A stretch of 64,000 bases of DNA from Diphasiastrum complanatum (GCA_029204225.1 MU831934.1:32120-96119), one strand, 5' to 3'; positions 43,747 to 55,625 are shown, numbered from the stretch's first letter. Numbers and translations: made by a program. Notes: generated by a model not told the origin, from the sequence alone.

Positions 43747-44100
43747 GAATATGGATTTAAACATTTGTGGTCAGATCCAATAAAAACCTGCCTGCCACCT
43801 GTCTACTATGAGCCCAAACAACAATTAGGATATAGAGAGGTTATATAGTGTAAATACTTAGCATATACAATTTGAAAATTTCATTCTTTTGATTCACTCC
43901 AATGATGCATTTAAATTTTTTAATTTTAATTGACTCCAATGCTCTTACTTTTCACCACAAATACAAATGAGTAACCAATTTACAAACTCTTTAAAATGTG
44001 GCTTAAGCCCCTTCCAATTGTTTTCACTGGCATGTGTATCTGTTAAACCTCCGTGCCAGGAACAGACGAGTTGCCCTAGGCTTTTGCCTGAAGACACCCT

Positions 44101-44594
44101 CATATATTTATATATATAGATTCTCATATATCTTTTGATTTGGCATGCATGCCTGCCTGACTGCGGTGGAGGCACAGCAATGAAGCATAAGCGAACTATT
44201 CTTTGTTTCATCGTCTTCTCGAAAACAACTAATCGACAGACCTCTGCGGGGAGGCTATCAGGTCCGCCTGTTTCTTCTGTTGATTTTGCTGTGCTTACAA
44301 TGGTTTTGAAGAAGAATTTACAATGTTTTGCTGTTCCATCATTTTCTTTTTGTTCAGTGATGCACTTTACTTGTGATAGTCCAAATAAGATTCAAGACAT
44401 TTCCCATGTTCTTTTGTTCTCAGCTTTAGGGTTGAAGGATAAGGCCTCAGACATTTCCCACGTTCTTCTGTGTATTTTTGTGTGTTTATGAGGGTCTGAT
44501 GGTAGAATATAGAGGGTTTGGCTGTTTATTCTTTTTCTTTTCTGTGCTAATGTTGGTCTTATGCTACAATAACAAGTTCAAATGGAGTTAAGAC
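44101..44594 (+). promoter_or_regulatory. Probable promoter and 5'UTR of the PPR gene
   Basis: TATATTTATATATATA at about 44,101-44,120 could be the TATA element. A 50-bp segment at 44,396-44,445 (GACATTTCCCATG...) is repeated at 44,592-44,641 with three changes. One of them, T to G, creates the ATG used as start. A third partial copy follows at about 44,451. Confidence 0.4.
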
Positions 44595-46832
44595 ATGTCC
44601 CAAGTTCTTTTGTTTTCAGCTTTAGGGTTGAAGGATAAGGCTCTATTGAATCGGTTCCTTTTAAGCAAGTTTTTCTCCACAAGTGCCATCTCCAGCATCA
44701 AAGATAGATCGGACATAATGCACATGGGGAACGTGAGTAAGCAAAGTAACCTTAGGGAAATGGTAGATTCGCTGGATAGATCAGCCATGCACGTGGCTGT
44801 TCAAACATATGCTTCTTTATTGTTGCAGTGTAGCAAAATGGGGGCACTGTTTGAGGGCAAAAGGGTTCATGCTCATATTAGCAGATGTGGTCGTCACAGT
44901 AACCAGTACCTGAGCAACCTCCTTATCAACATGTACGGCAAATGCGGAGCGTTGACAGAAGCACAAAAAGTACTAGATACAATGCCTGAGAAGAATGTGT
45001 ATTCATGGACGACAATGATCACATCTTATGCTCAATTTGGGAAAGGCGAAGAAGCATTGGAGGTTTTTGACTTAATGCGGCAAGAAGGTGTGAAACCAGA
45101 TAAAATCACCTTTGTGAGCCTTCTCAAAGCATGCTCTGATCCAAGATTTTTGAGAGAGGGCAAACTGATACACAGTCATCTTGTTGAGAGTGGTTTGTCA
45201 TCTGATACTTATATTGGGACGGCTCTTTTTAATATGTATGGCAAATGGGGAGATTTGGAGCAGGCAAGAAAGGTATTTGATACTCTACCTGAAAGAAGCG
45301 TCGTCTCATGGAATGCCATGATGGCCGCTTATGCCCAACATGGTCATGCTAGAGAAGCACTTCAGCTCTATGAAAAAATGAAGAAAAGTTGTGTAGAACC
45401 TGATACTTATACATTCACAATTGTCATGAATGCATGTGCTGACCTTTCAGCCTTAAGAAAAGGTAAACTGATTCATGCCTTCATTGTGGAAAGTGGTTTG
45501 GAGTCCGATATTGTATTGGAAAATGCCATTCTTAGTATGTACGGTAAGTGTGGTAGTTTGATAGATGCACGTCGTATGTTTGATCAATTGCATCTTAGAG
45601 ATGTTATTTCATGGAACATCATGATTGCAGCATATGGGCAGCATGGAGAAGAAAAGTTGGCTCTTCAACTGTATGAAAAAATGCGATGGGAAGGTGTACC
45701 AGCTATAACTGTTACATTCCTTAGCATTCTTGATGTATGTGCAACTCTAGGATCTCTTAGTGAAGGAGTTTTAATTCATGAGATCATGATTGACAGTGGG
45801 TTAGCATCTGACATCTCAGTGGGCAATGCCCTGATCAATATGTATGGCAAATGTGGGAACTTGGAGAAAGCACAGGTAATGTTTGAAACATCGTCTCTTC
45901 GTGATCAGATTTCATGGGGTGCAATACTTGCTCTACATGCACAGCATGGTCATGGCAAGTTTGCCCTTCATGTCCTAGGACAAATGCAGTGGGAGGGCCT
46001 GAGGCCAGATAAGGTTGCTTATGTTAGTATTTTCTCTGCATGCAGCCATGCAGGTCTACTGGAGAACGGCTGTCACTACTTTGATTCTGTAAGCACTCAA
46101 CATGGCGTAGAACCAGATTGGGAGCACTACAGTTGCATCATCGATTTACTAGGTCGAGCTGGAAGGTTAGATGAGGCAGAGGATCATATCAATAGGTTGC
46201 CCTGCAGGTCTTCTGGTTTCCTATGGCTGACTTTACTTGGTGCTTGTAAACTCCATGGGGATGTTGAGCGGGGAAAACGAATAGCAAAACTTCTTCTTCA
46301 ACTTGACCCTCAAAGCACTGCACCTTATCTACTGCTATCAAACATTTACGCTGCAGGTGGTAGGTGGGAGGAGAAAGCAAGGGTGAGAAAGGACATGGAA
46401 GACCGATGTATTAATAAGCTTGCAGGTTGCAGCTCAATTGATATTGACGGTCAGGTATATGAGTTTATTGCAAGAGACAAGCTGCACCCACAAATTGAAG
46501 AGATTCACAGGGAGCTCGACAGACTCAGCAACCAGATGAAGAAGCTTGGCTATGTTCCTCAGACAAATCTTGTGCAACATGACGTGGATGAAGAGGATGA
46601 TAGGGAATGTTTGCTTTTTGCTCATAGTGAGAGATTGGCCGTTGCTTTTGGACTTCTTAGAACACCTCCTGCAACAAAATTAACTGTCATCAAGAACCTT
46701 CGGGTTTGTGATGATTGTCATGCTGCGTTCAAATTCATCGCCAAGATCTCAAAACGCAAGATTGTTGTTCGGGATTTGAATAGATTTCATCATTTTTATG
46801 GTGGTTTATGTTCATGTGGAGATTACTGGTGA
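44595..46832 (+). CDS. PLS-class PPR protein with DYW deaminase domain, 745 aa
   Basis: An uninterrupted ORF. Residues 1-45 are basic and hydroxylated (LLNRFLLSKFFSTSAISSI), fitting a mitochondrial or plastid targeting sequence. About residues 70-505 are tandem PPR motifs of P, L and S type with repeated LINMYGKCG, VVSWNAMMAAYAQHG and DTYTFTIVMNACADL-like blocks. An E region leads to the PG box (GCSSIDIDGQVYEF, about 611) and the DYW domain. That domain has HSE at 677-679, CDDCH at 705-709, FHHF at 731-734 and a CSCGDYW end. The zinc- and glutamate-bearing deaminase motifs are complete. Such proteins bind organelle RNA and perform C-to-U editing at a defined cytidine. The start could instead be the internal Met at residue 42 or 44; the upstream ATG is kept because the targeting-like sequence depends on it. 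Confidence 0.95.
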   Translation: MSQVLLFSALGLKDKALLNRFLLSKFFSTSAISSIKDRSDIMHMGNVSKQSNLREMVDSLDRSAMHVAVQTYASLLLQCSKMGALFEGKRVHAHISRCGRHSNQYLSNLLINMYGKCGALTEAQKVLDTMPEKNVYSWTTMITSYAQFGKGEEALEVFDLMRQEGVKPDKITFVSLLKACSDPRFLREGKLIHSHLVESGLSSDTYIGTALFNMYGKWGDLEQARKVFDTLPERSVVSWNAMMAAYAQHGHAREALQLYEKMKKSCVEPDTYTFTIVMNACADLSALRKGKLIHAFIVESGLESDIVLENAILSMYGKCGSLIDARRMFDQLHLRDVISWNIMIAAYGQHGEEKLALQLYEKMRWEGVPAITVTFLSILDVCATLGSLSEGVLIHEIMIDSGLASDISVGNALINMYGKCGNLEKAQVMFETSSLRDQISWGAILALHAQHGHGKFALHVLGQMQWEGLRPDKVAYVSIFSACSHAGLLENGCHYFDSVSTQHGVEPDWEHYSCIIDLLGRAGRLDEAEDHINRLPCRSSGFLWLTLLGACKLHGDVERGKRIAKLLLQLDPQSTAPYLLLSNIYAAGGRWEEKARVRKDMEDRCINKLAGCSSIDIDGQVYEFIARDKLHPQIEEIHRELDRLSNQMKKLGYVPQTNLVQHDVDEEDDRECLLFAHSERLAVAFGLLRTPPATKLTVIKNLRVCDDCHAAFKFIAKISKRKIVVRDLNRFHHFYGGLCSCGDYW

Positions 46833-46857
46833 CAGTCTTTCTTCCTGAACTGGAATA

Positions 46858-46953
46858 GTAAGTTCACAACTCTTTTAAATTTTTGGTTGACCTTTATTCG
46901 TGGTTTTGTATGTATGTCACTGATTTGGTTCTTCTTGTTTTTCTATTTTGCAG
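46858..46953 (+). other. Probable 3'UTR intron of the PPR gene
   Basis: GTAAGT at 46,858-46,863 and a pyrimidine-rich TTTTTCTATTTTGCAG ending at 46,953 form a standard 96-bp GT-AG intron, 25 bases after the stop codon. A second candidate follows, with GTAAGT at 47,099 and CTTCTTTGCAG ending at 47,566. Confidence 0.55.
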
Positions 46954-48679
46954 CTACAGTAATGATAGCACACAATCTAGATATTGTTTGTCAAAGGAGG
47001 CCATTGAACACTTTGAGCACGTGAAACTTTCCCCTCTTTGTAGGCACAAGCCTCCTTTAAGCTATAATATATTGGGGTTTTAAGCAAAGTAAGTTTTAAC
47101 ACTTTCATTGCCTTCTCTTCACAGCTTTCTGTGTAGACATACGGGGTGTGCATTCCTTATCTCCTTATAACAATGTTGCCCTAAGCAGGTGTTTGTCATG
47201 GTCAGCAGCTGGAGAAAACCAAATATTATTGAAAACTGTCGTAACATGAGTGGTGATTGGGAATCACTTTTGGCGATCAGGAGGGCGAGCGACAAACTGC
47301 AGTAACACAAAGAAAATGTAAGACAACCTAATTGCAAAATGGAATAATGAGCTTAAGTACTAACTGAAAAATTAGCTCAATGAGATGAAGCTAAGGTGAA
47401 GATTTACTCTAGATTTGATGCTCATTAAGACTTTTAACTGTTCTATTGTAGAACAGAGAAGAATGGCATACGAGAACAGAGAAGAATGGCATACGATGCT
47501 ATATTTTCCCATGTATGACTAGTTCAACTGGCTAGTTGATTAATTTCTTCTTGCTCTTCTTTGCAGCTCCATTATATCTTGGAGGTACATTATTGAGCTA
47601 CTTTTGCCACGCAGAGGGAGTTGAAAGCTTTCAATCAAACTGTTTCTCCTTGGTGAGCACATCAGTCCTTTCTAAAGCCTTAACATTGGGTTGTATTGGT
47701 GAGTAAAATGCTTTTATTGCCCTTCTATCTATATCTACAGGTTTGTGTGCACACTTTTGGAATGTCCACTTCTGTTATTATCAGAATATGGTTAGAAAGA
47801 AGACATGTCTGTGAAAGAGAAACAGATCACTTAATGCTAAAGCTTAGTTTGAAAATCTGGAAGATCTTGTGAATTTTTTGGCCTTTAGGAGGGTGACGTG
47901 CAGACTGCAGTATGGACAAGGGAGTCAGTCCCGACTCCCCCAACCTGACATGGTTTCACCTTGTGACGATGAATCTGCACAAGCACAACCCATGTTGCAG
48001 AAACATGTAATTGCAAGAAAGTGTTACCTGCTTAACCCAAGTTTTGATCCTTGCTTTTGTACCCAGTGACAGACAGCTACTGTTTCCACTCCATCCTGCA
48101 ATTTGTTGAACTTTTATGCAGTCTTTCAATCACATAAATGAAAGATATGGCAGAATGGCTGCAGTGAGGTGGGATCATTGTCAGGCTGGGTTAGGAATTT
48201 CCTCGTTTGTGCAGTACATGTGAGCCTCAGTGCTAGTTGGAAAGTCTGCGGCATAGGTTAAAAGCTAAAGAGTTATTGTAGAGCAGTGTTTCTTAATGAG
48301 TGGCATGGTTAATTTTGAACGAGATTGACATAAAGTAGTGCTAATTTTTCTACATTTAACCTCTTCCACTGTTTTGCTGATGATTTTTGGTGGATCTTCT
48401 ATTTTGTAGCTATAGTCATATTCATGAAAAGCACAGTTATGCCCCTGTTTCTATGTGTGTGTTTCTCTCCCATGCCATAAGGCGCATAAGACGAAAAATA
48501 GTACATCAGTTTTAAAGATGAAACACAGACGGGTCAATGCCGTCCAGCAACTTAACTAAAGTAAACTAGCTAAGTAAGAAGAGATTTATAGCCAAGATTA
48601 TGTGGTACGGAGACCATTTACTGGCCATCTCTTCATTTCTCTTACTCAAGTTCTATCTTAGAATTCAAACACTCATTAA
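46954..48679 (+). other. Probable 3'UTR and downstream spacer of the PPR gene
   Basis: No coding frame is supported. It contains further GT-AG candidates (GTGAGT at 47,699; TTTTTGGCCTTTAG ending 47,888) and a perfect 23-bp tandem duplication at 47,451-47,496. Confidence 0.4.
47451..47496. repeat. Perfect 23-bp tandem duplication
   Basis: GAACAGAGAAGAATGGCATA plus CGA occurs at 47,451-47,473 and again at 47,474-47,496. Confidence 0.95.
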
Positions 48680-49625
48680 TGGCAGTAGGCTTACGATTCA
48701 CAAATCGGATAATGCCATCACGATAAATAAGCCGTCTACCAGTTGTTATAGCTTCATGCCTTACCTTTTTGCGTTCTTGCACCTAGATGACAGTAAGGTC
48801 TTCGTCCAAGTAGATTTTGGTATCCCGTAGCTTTGTCTCCCCTAACACTTCACGACGGTGAGACACTGAGGTGAAACGCATAACAAGGGTATCCAGATCC
48901 TTCTTAGGTTGCCAAGCAGTTTCCATACCTTTATTGTGATGCTGAAGATTCTCTTCCAAAAACTTCTTAGCCTCTCTAATAGCGTCTTGGGAGTTCAGAA
49001 TGCCTCTAACACGAACATTAAGAGCTTTCTGCTCTCGCAGATGCTCCTCAGTGCACGTGGCTGAGATAAATGAAGGTGAAGGAGGAGGTGGAGGAATAGC
49101 ATGAGTTGAACCTTTAAGTACATCTGTCCAGGATTGGATAGTCGTGTGGTGTTGTTCCACCTGCGTTTCGAGTTGTTGGATTTTAGCTGAGGTGGCTATT
49201 TGGGAAGACGCTTCGGCTTTGTTATTTGCAACTTCTTTCTTGAGTTCTCCAATGGACATATCTAGCTGTTGAAGGTGCATTTGCACAGCTAGGATCATAG
49301 ATTCATGAGCAGCAAGTCTTTCTCAGTGATCGTTAAGATATTGGAACAAACGTTCTTGATCTACCTGAATGACATAGATCATGAAGGATGGAGGCACGAA
49401 TGCTTCTAGGTTATTTGGAGTTAAGGGAAGAGCTACAGTAACACTGTTAGCTAGGGAGTCAGCTATAGGCAATGAAGAAGAAGAAAAATGTGGTTCTGGC
49501 TGGGAGGGAATGGAAGATGGCTGAGGTGTAGCTGGCATTGCAGATGAGGATGTTGAAGTAGAAGCGATGGAGTCCAAAGAGGATGAGCAGAGGTAGGTGC
49601 AACCCCTTTCCTATTCTTGGCCATG
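48680..49625 (-). pseudogene. LINE ORF1-like relic
   Basis: Minus strand, with a candidate ATG at 49,625 (MAKNRKG), a frameshift, then a serine/proline-rich stretch (STSTSSSAMPATPQPSS). After a TGA at about 49,323 comes a coiled coil (LDMSIGELKKEVANNKAEAS, KIQQLETQVEQHHTTIQSW) and a basic C-terminal part. That part reads LNVRVRGILNSQDAIREA, TLVMRFTSVSHRREVLGE, KIYLDEDLTVI, and after another stop RHEAITTGRRLIYRDGIIRF. The order of coiled coil then RNA-binding-like C-terminus ending in a LDEDLT box is typical of ORF1 of L1-type non-LTR retrotransposons. No endonuclease or reverse transcriptase ORF is present downstream, so it would be truncated. A host protein with a similar shape is possible. 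Confidence 0.55.
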
Positions 49626-49895
49626 GTTGACAAATCCTTCAACAAATCTCCAGCAAGCAGCAGGGCATCAGTAGGAGCGCAGCTCCACAGTGGAGGCACA
49701 ACTTTCTTGGATAGGGAAGAGAATGTCTACAACAAGCAGCAGTGTAGCATCCTCACACGACAATAGCAGGCAACAACGTAGAATCTGCATCAAGCACATC
49801 ATGCAACAGGGCGCTCCATCATTGCAGGAGGCAATGCACCATCACCGTCGCGTTTAGGAGGCAAGACGCTCACCTTCACATTCAGGAGGCAGGGC

Positions 49896-49899
<4 letters not shown>

Positions 49900-49984
<85 letters not shown>
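49900..49984. repeat. (GA)n microsatellite, about 85 bp
   Basis: An uninterrupted GA run. It reads as CT on the coding strand of the LINE ORF1-like relic and lies about 275 bases upstream of its candidate start. Leucine/serine open frames here are artefacts. Confidence 0.95.
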
Positions 49985-49985
<1 letters not shown>

Positions 49986-52216
49986 ACAATATTTCATATA
50001 TGGTTATAGCCTCTAAAATTGCATTTCATATGACCTTGTCAAAACTTCGAGTAGATGAATGATTAATTTTCTCTTTGGTGAGCACTACCCCCCCTTTCCA
50101 ACTTTAACGCTTTGATTGGGATTGAGAAAATTGAATGTTCTCATTTTTCTCTCCAATGAAAGTGAATGTGTTTATATTATGGTATCATAGCACTTTCCTA
50201 CCTTTTTGGGAGTGCTTCCATCTTTCCACAACTGCCATCTCCACCATTTTTTGCTGGCATACCTTTTAGCAATCTAGACCCTCTCCTCCACCATATCCGT
50301 GTTCTAAGGTCTAACCTACCTATTACTGTCTACTCTTCCTACTCTTTTTCCCTGTTCTATGCTACCTCTCTCCTACTTGCGTGCTCCATTTATAATTCTC
50401 AATGCTCTTTCCTCTTTTTCTCTTCTACGTACAATCCACCTAACCTAATCTACCTACAATTATTTGTATTTGCCTCTCTATGTTGCTGTAGCTAGCGATT
50501 CCTTGCGCAACACTAGTTGCATGCTCTGCCTATCACTCCACATGTTAGAAACCCATTGTCGAAGTCAACCAAAGCAAGAACACAATTAGGTGATGATGCT
50601 TTGAAACCACCCATCCATAGAGATACCACCATCTCACTCCCATGCACTGGAGCTGTCATGCCCACGACTGATCTTGGATAAGTTATCTCGGTAGAGGTCA
50701 GTAGGCCTATCTCGACCCGTAAGTTAATTATGATTGTGAGGGGTATGGGGCCCTCATGTGCATATGGTCATAATTAAGGGTTCAAGGCCTAAAACTCATG
50801 ATGGTGGATTATTATGGGTCTATCAGTGAGTCACAGGGAAGTGAATGATGTGGCCCAGATAGGCTGCATGGTGTCCAGTGAGGTGTCACAGTGCACTACT
50901 AGTGGTGCATGGGCCTTGGAGGGTATAAGTATACCCATTGGGCTCTCACTAGTGTATGCTTGATGGCGTGATGGTAGCCATATGCTGCCGGTCGATATCT
51001 CTCTCCTATTGAGCATTGGTAGAACCATAGCTTGGGGGCTAGATTTGTAAGATCTAGGTTTGGTTGGGTTGGTTTGTCCACCATCTGTTTCCCTTTGGTT
51101 CTATGGATTTCAGCATCCTAGTCTTCGATCCTCGGAGGAGGTCTTTATAGGAGCTATAGACAACCATCAAGCACGCTAAGGCGACGGGCCTCACCGAGGT
51201 ACAACATCCTATATCCTTGCATCTAGTTTCGTCCCTTACATACCTGCATCTTGAGGCAAGAATTCATCTTGGCCTAACCAAGTGGGAGAGATCTTCATTC
51301 TCCAGGTGAATGCCAAGCTCATGGAGATATACACCTCTATATACATAGTATAAGTGGGGTCACTTCTGCGAACATGGTCAAGTCATAACCATTGATGCTC
51401 TTGGGTTGTGTACACCGCCGTGAGTCGACAACTTTGGGTTACCTTGCGTGAATAGAACTTCGACATGTGGCGTCCCAACAACCTATAGCTCTAGACCAAC
51501 ATCTTGTCCTATATAATGAAACCGTCATCTCAAATAATCTGTTCCGTGTCCTTTTGGGTACGTAACACCACGCCCCTCTTCCATATCTCTTTCTCTATGT
51601 TCATTGCTTCATACATCTTTCTCCCACTTTTGATTCCCTACCTCCTAGCCGCCTATAACGCTTCCTCTACACAACGATCTCCTATGCATACTACTGCCTG
51701 CCTTATCTTGTTGCCAACGATTTCGCGTTTAAAATTTCTCTTTCTTGCTACCTCATTCCACTCCATTGCCCATGTTCTTTCTTTGTGCCCTGATCTACTG
51801 CTTGTTTGCTTGCCTATACCCCACTTTCTTGCCTACCCTCTTGTCAAGTCACCCCAGGCCTTGCCTTCCCAACTCCAACTAACTTTTTTCTACTTGGTTT
51901 GCTGTCCATGATGTTCCTACGCTCTATTGTCCTTGCTCTATGCCTGCCACCCCCTCATTGCTACGCCTGCCCAATATCTTGCTCATTGCTTGAGTTGCGG
52001 TTGTATCCTGCCTTGTTCCTGTGCCTACCAAACCTTTTCCTGTTGGCCAATTTGTATTCTACCTACCTTCGCTGCTTTAGTCCCTTTTCAATTTTTGCTC
52101 TATCGTTTGTTGTAGATCCATATCTTGTCGGTTATTGGATACCCATTTTTGATTAGTAGCAGTACCAGAAGTGAAGGTGGGAGGACAACTTTTTCTACGT
52201 TGACTTGTTATGTGCT
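49985..52216. other. Spacer, no gene recognised
   Basis: Two pyrimidine-rich blocks on the plus strand (50,166-50,495 and 51,504-52,156) give open frames rich in L, S, P and F with no recognisable domain. The middle (50,640-51,500) is more even in composition and unlike the flanks, but shows no LTR ends, primer site or coding motif that I can support. Confidence 0.45.
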
Positions 52217-52690
52217 CTACATCTGGTCGGTGTAATATGGTATCTTTCTCATTGTTTTCCTCATTGTTTGAGTATCATTTTTATCATTGGTACATTCGAA
52301 GGCAAGGTCTATTGTTGCCACAAAATTATTAACATATTCTGAAAATGAGGCACCAACAATAGAAGCATGACGACTTACACACACACGTGACATTAGATCA
52401 TGTAGATTTGGTCTTCTCCCAATGAATTGCCCTGCAATGAAAGATTTTTCTCTTGCACTTTGAAGTATGAAATTTGCCATATCACCTACACACATCTGCC
52501 TCATACAGTGTCACCTTTGTGCTTTGGCTATCCACCCTCTTCCATGCATTGTGGACAACTTCAGACACAGTGGTTGTGGGCATGAATAATTCGTTCTTGT
52601 CAACCAACTCGTAGCTACTTTCAGAAGCCACCAAGCTATTATTTTGTTGAATACATCATCTGCATCAGATTTGCATAATGCATTTCTTCA
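52217..52690 (-). pseudogene. Copia gag relic
   Basis: The minus strand reads YELVDKNELFMPTTTVSEVV and AWKRVDSQSTKVTLYEADVC. In a second frame it gives HDLMSRVCVSRHASIVGAS and SEYVNNFVATIDLAFECTND, the UBN2 gag layout. It is badly decayed, with no LTR or primer site attached. Confidence 0.5.
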
Positions 52691-52699
52691 TTGCACACA

Positions 52700-53852
52700 C
52701 AATGCAATATGTTCTTCCTTGGAGTCAGCCTTGATATATTTGTTTGTGTTTTTTCTTACGTTATCCATGAAATGAAAGTAGCAAGAGCGCTCGCTCTTTT
52801 CCAAGTAATGGAGTATTTAAATCTCTTCCATAAATTGCATTTATTGCCAGCCAATTGGCTTGAGCTTCATCAACCATGAATCCCCTGAATGTAATTGCTT
52901 TATCTTAATGGCTAGCCATGACACGATTCAACAATTTCCAAAACAAAGTTTGAGTCTAACCATCTTGGACTTTCATTTCACATATAACAATTGTCTGCAT
53001 TGCTTGTATTGTGACAAAAAAAAAAATCAAAGCATTTCATCTATTTGTAAATGTCATATTTGAAAAATTCACAACATGTACTTGTTTTATTGATTGCCTT
53101 GTATTATATACCTGACATGCCATGGTCACCCATTCCCTCACGCGATACACATGATCAAAACAACACCAAGTCTGTTTCAAAAATAAGATTGCATTCTCCT
53201 AACAAGATCCACACGAGAAGCAGGTCTCATCGATGACCTGAGAACATCGATGTGGCTTGTCACACGTGCCAAATAGCATAGGATTCCATTCATAAGGATG
53301 CTCTCAAGTAGACCTAAGTGTTAGAATCTTTGGAATGAGTCCAAATTATGCTTAGATACAAGGGAGAAAAAATAGGAGCTATTTTTGATAATTTTTGCAT
53401 TATTGAGGGATCTCCAAGATTCCAACCCTAACTTGGTAGGGATGAAAGATCCACCAAAATTAGCATTAGGGATAGGTTTAGGGCTACTCATACCTGCCCA
53501 AAATCGTGATGGATCATGTATATATAGGTGATATCTCACCAAAATCAATCAAGCAATTTCATGATTTTTCTCTCATAATGGTGCAATTGCTCTCTATGTT
53601 CATAATTGTTTGAGTACTTGTGATTACTAATGATCATAGGATCAAATGGTGTACAGTACTCAGACTGTAGGAGGCCGTACTTTCACACGTGTGAAGCCTT
53701 CTTCAAGGATTTGGGCCATTTAGTGAGGTTCAAGCATAGATTTTTGATGGATTTTGATGGTTCAACTTGTGCTAATCTTATGAAATCATAATCTATTGTT
53801 TCCCTCATCATTTCAAGTGTTTTAGGATCCTTATTTGTTGTAATTTTTACAA
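52700..53852. other. Spacer
   Basis: AT-rich, no coding frame supported. A stretch near 53,655-53,700 (GGCCGTACTTTCACACGTGTG) resembles a piece of the 18.4-kb element's LTR, which may be a remnant of a related LTR. Confidence 0.4.
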
Positions 53853-53949
53853 GTACCAGGGGACAAGGGTATTATGTCTACTTTCAGCTTATATTTGGGT
53901 GATGTGTTAGTCTCCATTTACTTATGGGATGATGATTGCACTCTTTCTG
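53853..53949. repeat. 97-bp direct repeat, copy 1
   Basis: GTACCAGGGGACAAGGGTAT... recurs at 54,224-54,320 with a few changes, 371 bp apart. Confidence 0.9.
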
Positions 53950-54072
53950 GTGCATCCACAGAGGCAGCCACGGCCTGTGCGTAGCTTGCCCTCCAACACC
54001 CCTCCAACGCCCTCACTCAAGCGAGCACAAGGTGAAGTACATCTCCACTTGCTCATACAGGACCCCCACTTG

Positions 54073-54321
54073 GCTCTGATACCATGTCAGAGTTTGTCGG
54101 GAGCGGAAACATTCCGGTCTAGTAGACGCTCTCGTGCAATGCACACACCTACGGGCCGCGCGTGGGATCCCATCCTCACCGCCTAGCCACCCGCCTCTTT
54201 CCCACTTGACCCCAAAAGGGCTGGTACCAGGGGACAAGGGTATTATGTCTACTTTCAGCTTATATTTGGGTGATGTCTTAGTCTCCATTTACTTATAGGA
54301 TGATGATTGCACTTTTTCCGA
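54073..54321 (-). mobile_element. Primer site and partial LTR of another minus-strand element
   Basis: The minus-strand primer site TGGTATCAGAGC (54,073-54,084) is followed by TGTCAGAG at 54,085, an LTR start. The LTR includes the second copy of the 97-bp repeat (54,224-54,320) and is cut by the LTR that begins at 54,322. Confidence 0.55.
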
Positions 54322-54843
54322 TGACGAATAGATGTAGAAAAATGCACAAATTCTAGCCAAAACAACTCTGGTGACAAACTGACAAAATTAAATCACGAAC
54401 GATTTGCAAAACTTTTCGCGACACTCGAATTATTCCTGTTCGAGTTGGATCAATCGGGATCTATAACGCAATCAAACAAAACAAAACGAATTCTACAAGA
54501 AAACGAAACGAAATGAAGCGAAGCGAAACTTGCACTGACATTGATTCATGTTGGAAGCACAGATCGCAAAACGAAGTGAAATAATTTGCGAGAAGATCAA
54601 TCAAACAATCAAGCTCTGTAACAAGATGAGACGAGACGAAACAGACGAAACGAAACGAAACCTAGGTGAGCTCTATAATTGATTTACCCTTTAGCGAAGT
54701 GGAGCGAAGCGGAGTACGAAGCGAAAGGATTTGCGAACGAATTTAGTTCGTCAGGAATTCAGATGTGATCGTTGGTCACTGCCGGTTGTATCACTCCTAC
54801 AATCCTTCAGAGAGTAGTCAGACACATCTGATCTTTGTTAACA
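54322..54843 (-). repeat. 3' LTR of the 54.3-62.3 kb Copia element
   Basis: About 522 bp, TGACGAATAG to TTTGTTAACA. It matches about 61,802-62,336. Its inner part is a pentamer-rich tract of ACGAAACGAAACGAA type. Confidence 0.8.
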
Positions 54844-55294
54844 AAATAATGTAGCATTCAACAAGGATCAAACCAAGGTGTGGAATCAAAATGAACAAGC
54901 GAATTAGACATACGAATAATATCAGACAAAAATAAATTTGAAATCATTCAATCATCTAGATTAATAATGTGCACAACAGCTACAAAATCATCTATTGATT
55001 TTTTAGATTCTTCATAATCTTCTGATTCGTCACTCGAATGCAAAGCGACTCAAAAATTTTCATTTTCGTGTTCGTCTTCTGCTCCCTCTATCGCTGGTGG
55101 CAGATCATAGTACTGTCTTTTCAGAACTTCATAGCTGACAGGTTTGTCATTGGCCATTGTCCTGCTCTCATCAAATCTGACATCTCTCATTGTCTTCACC
55201 GTGTTCGTGTTTGACATGTAGACTCTGTAGTGTGACGAATTGTTGTCATAACCTACCAGAAATCCCTGTTCAGCCTTGTCATCTTTGAATGAAG
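54844..55294 (-). pseudogene. Copia integrase C-terminus of the outer element
   Basis: The minus strand gives KDDKAEQGFLVGYDNNSSHY, RVYMSNTNTVKTMRDVRFDE and PVSYEVLKRQYYDLPPAIEG, the integrase tail and linker. RT and RNase H, which should lie between this and the LTR, are absent. A plus-strand element starts at 55,295. Confidence 0.75.
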
Positions 55295-55625
55295 TGTGAA
55301 AGATTCAACTAGTTTCATCACATTTTGCAATATTTTCATATTTGGCATATTGAGGCCAAAACTTGTTTTGGACTTAGAGGTTGACTTTTCAAAGTTCATT
55401 AGTCTAAATTTCATTTGAATAAACACTTTTTGAAAGTGTGGGAAAGTTAGAATGCGAGTTTGAGTAGATTCAATTTGAATAGTTGGGTACATTGAATCTA
55501 GACCCAAAATTAGTAGGGTTAGCATTTTGGTGGGAAAACCAAGTGGTGAGATTGGTAGTGTATTTCTCTTTCTAACCAAAGATCATTCAAGTAGATTGGA
55601 TTTTAAGGATCTGAAATCTTTCACA
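55295..55625 (+). repeat. 5' LTR of the nested element
   Basis: 331 bp. The first 252 match the 3' LTR. The last 79 do not and contain no TATA box. Confidence 0.85.

Noticed and set aside
49799-49987. Leucine/serine-repeat open frame
   Set aside because: It is a translation of the (GA)n tract.
50166-52156. Leucine-rich ORFs with apparent membrane segments
   Set aside because: Pyrimidine-rich DNA gives L/S/P/F translations by chance; there is no conserved motif and the starts are arbitrary.
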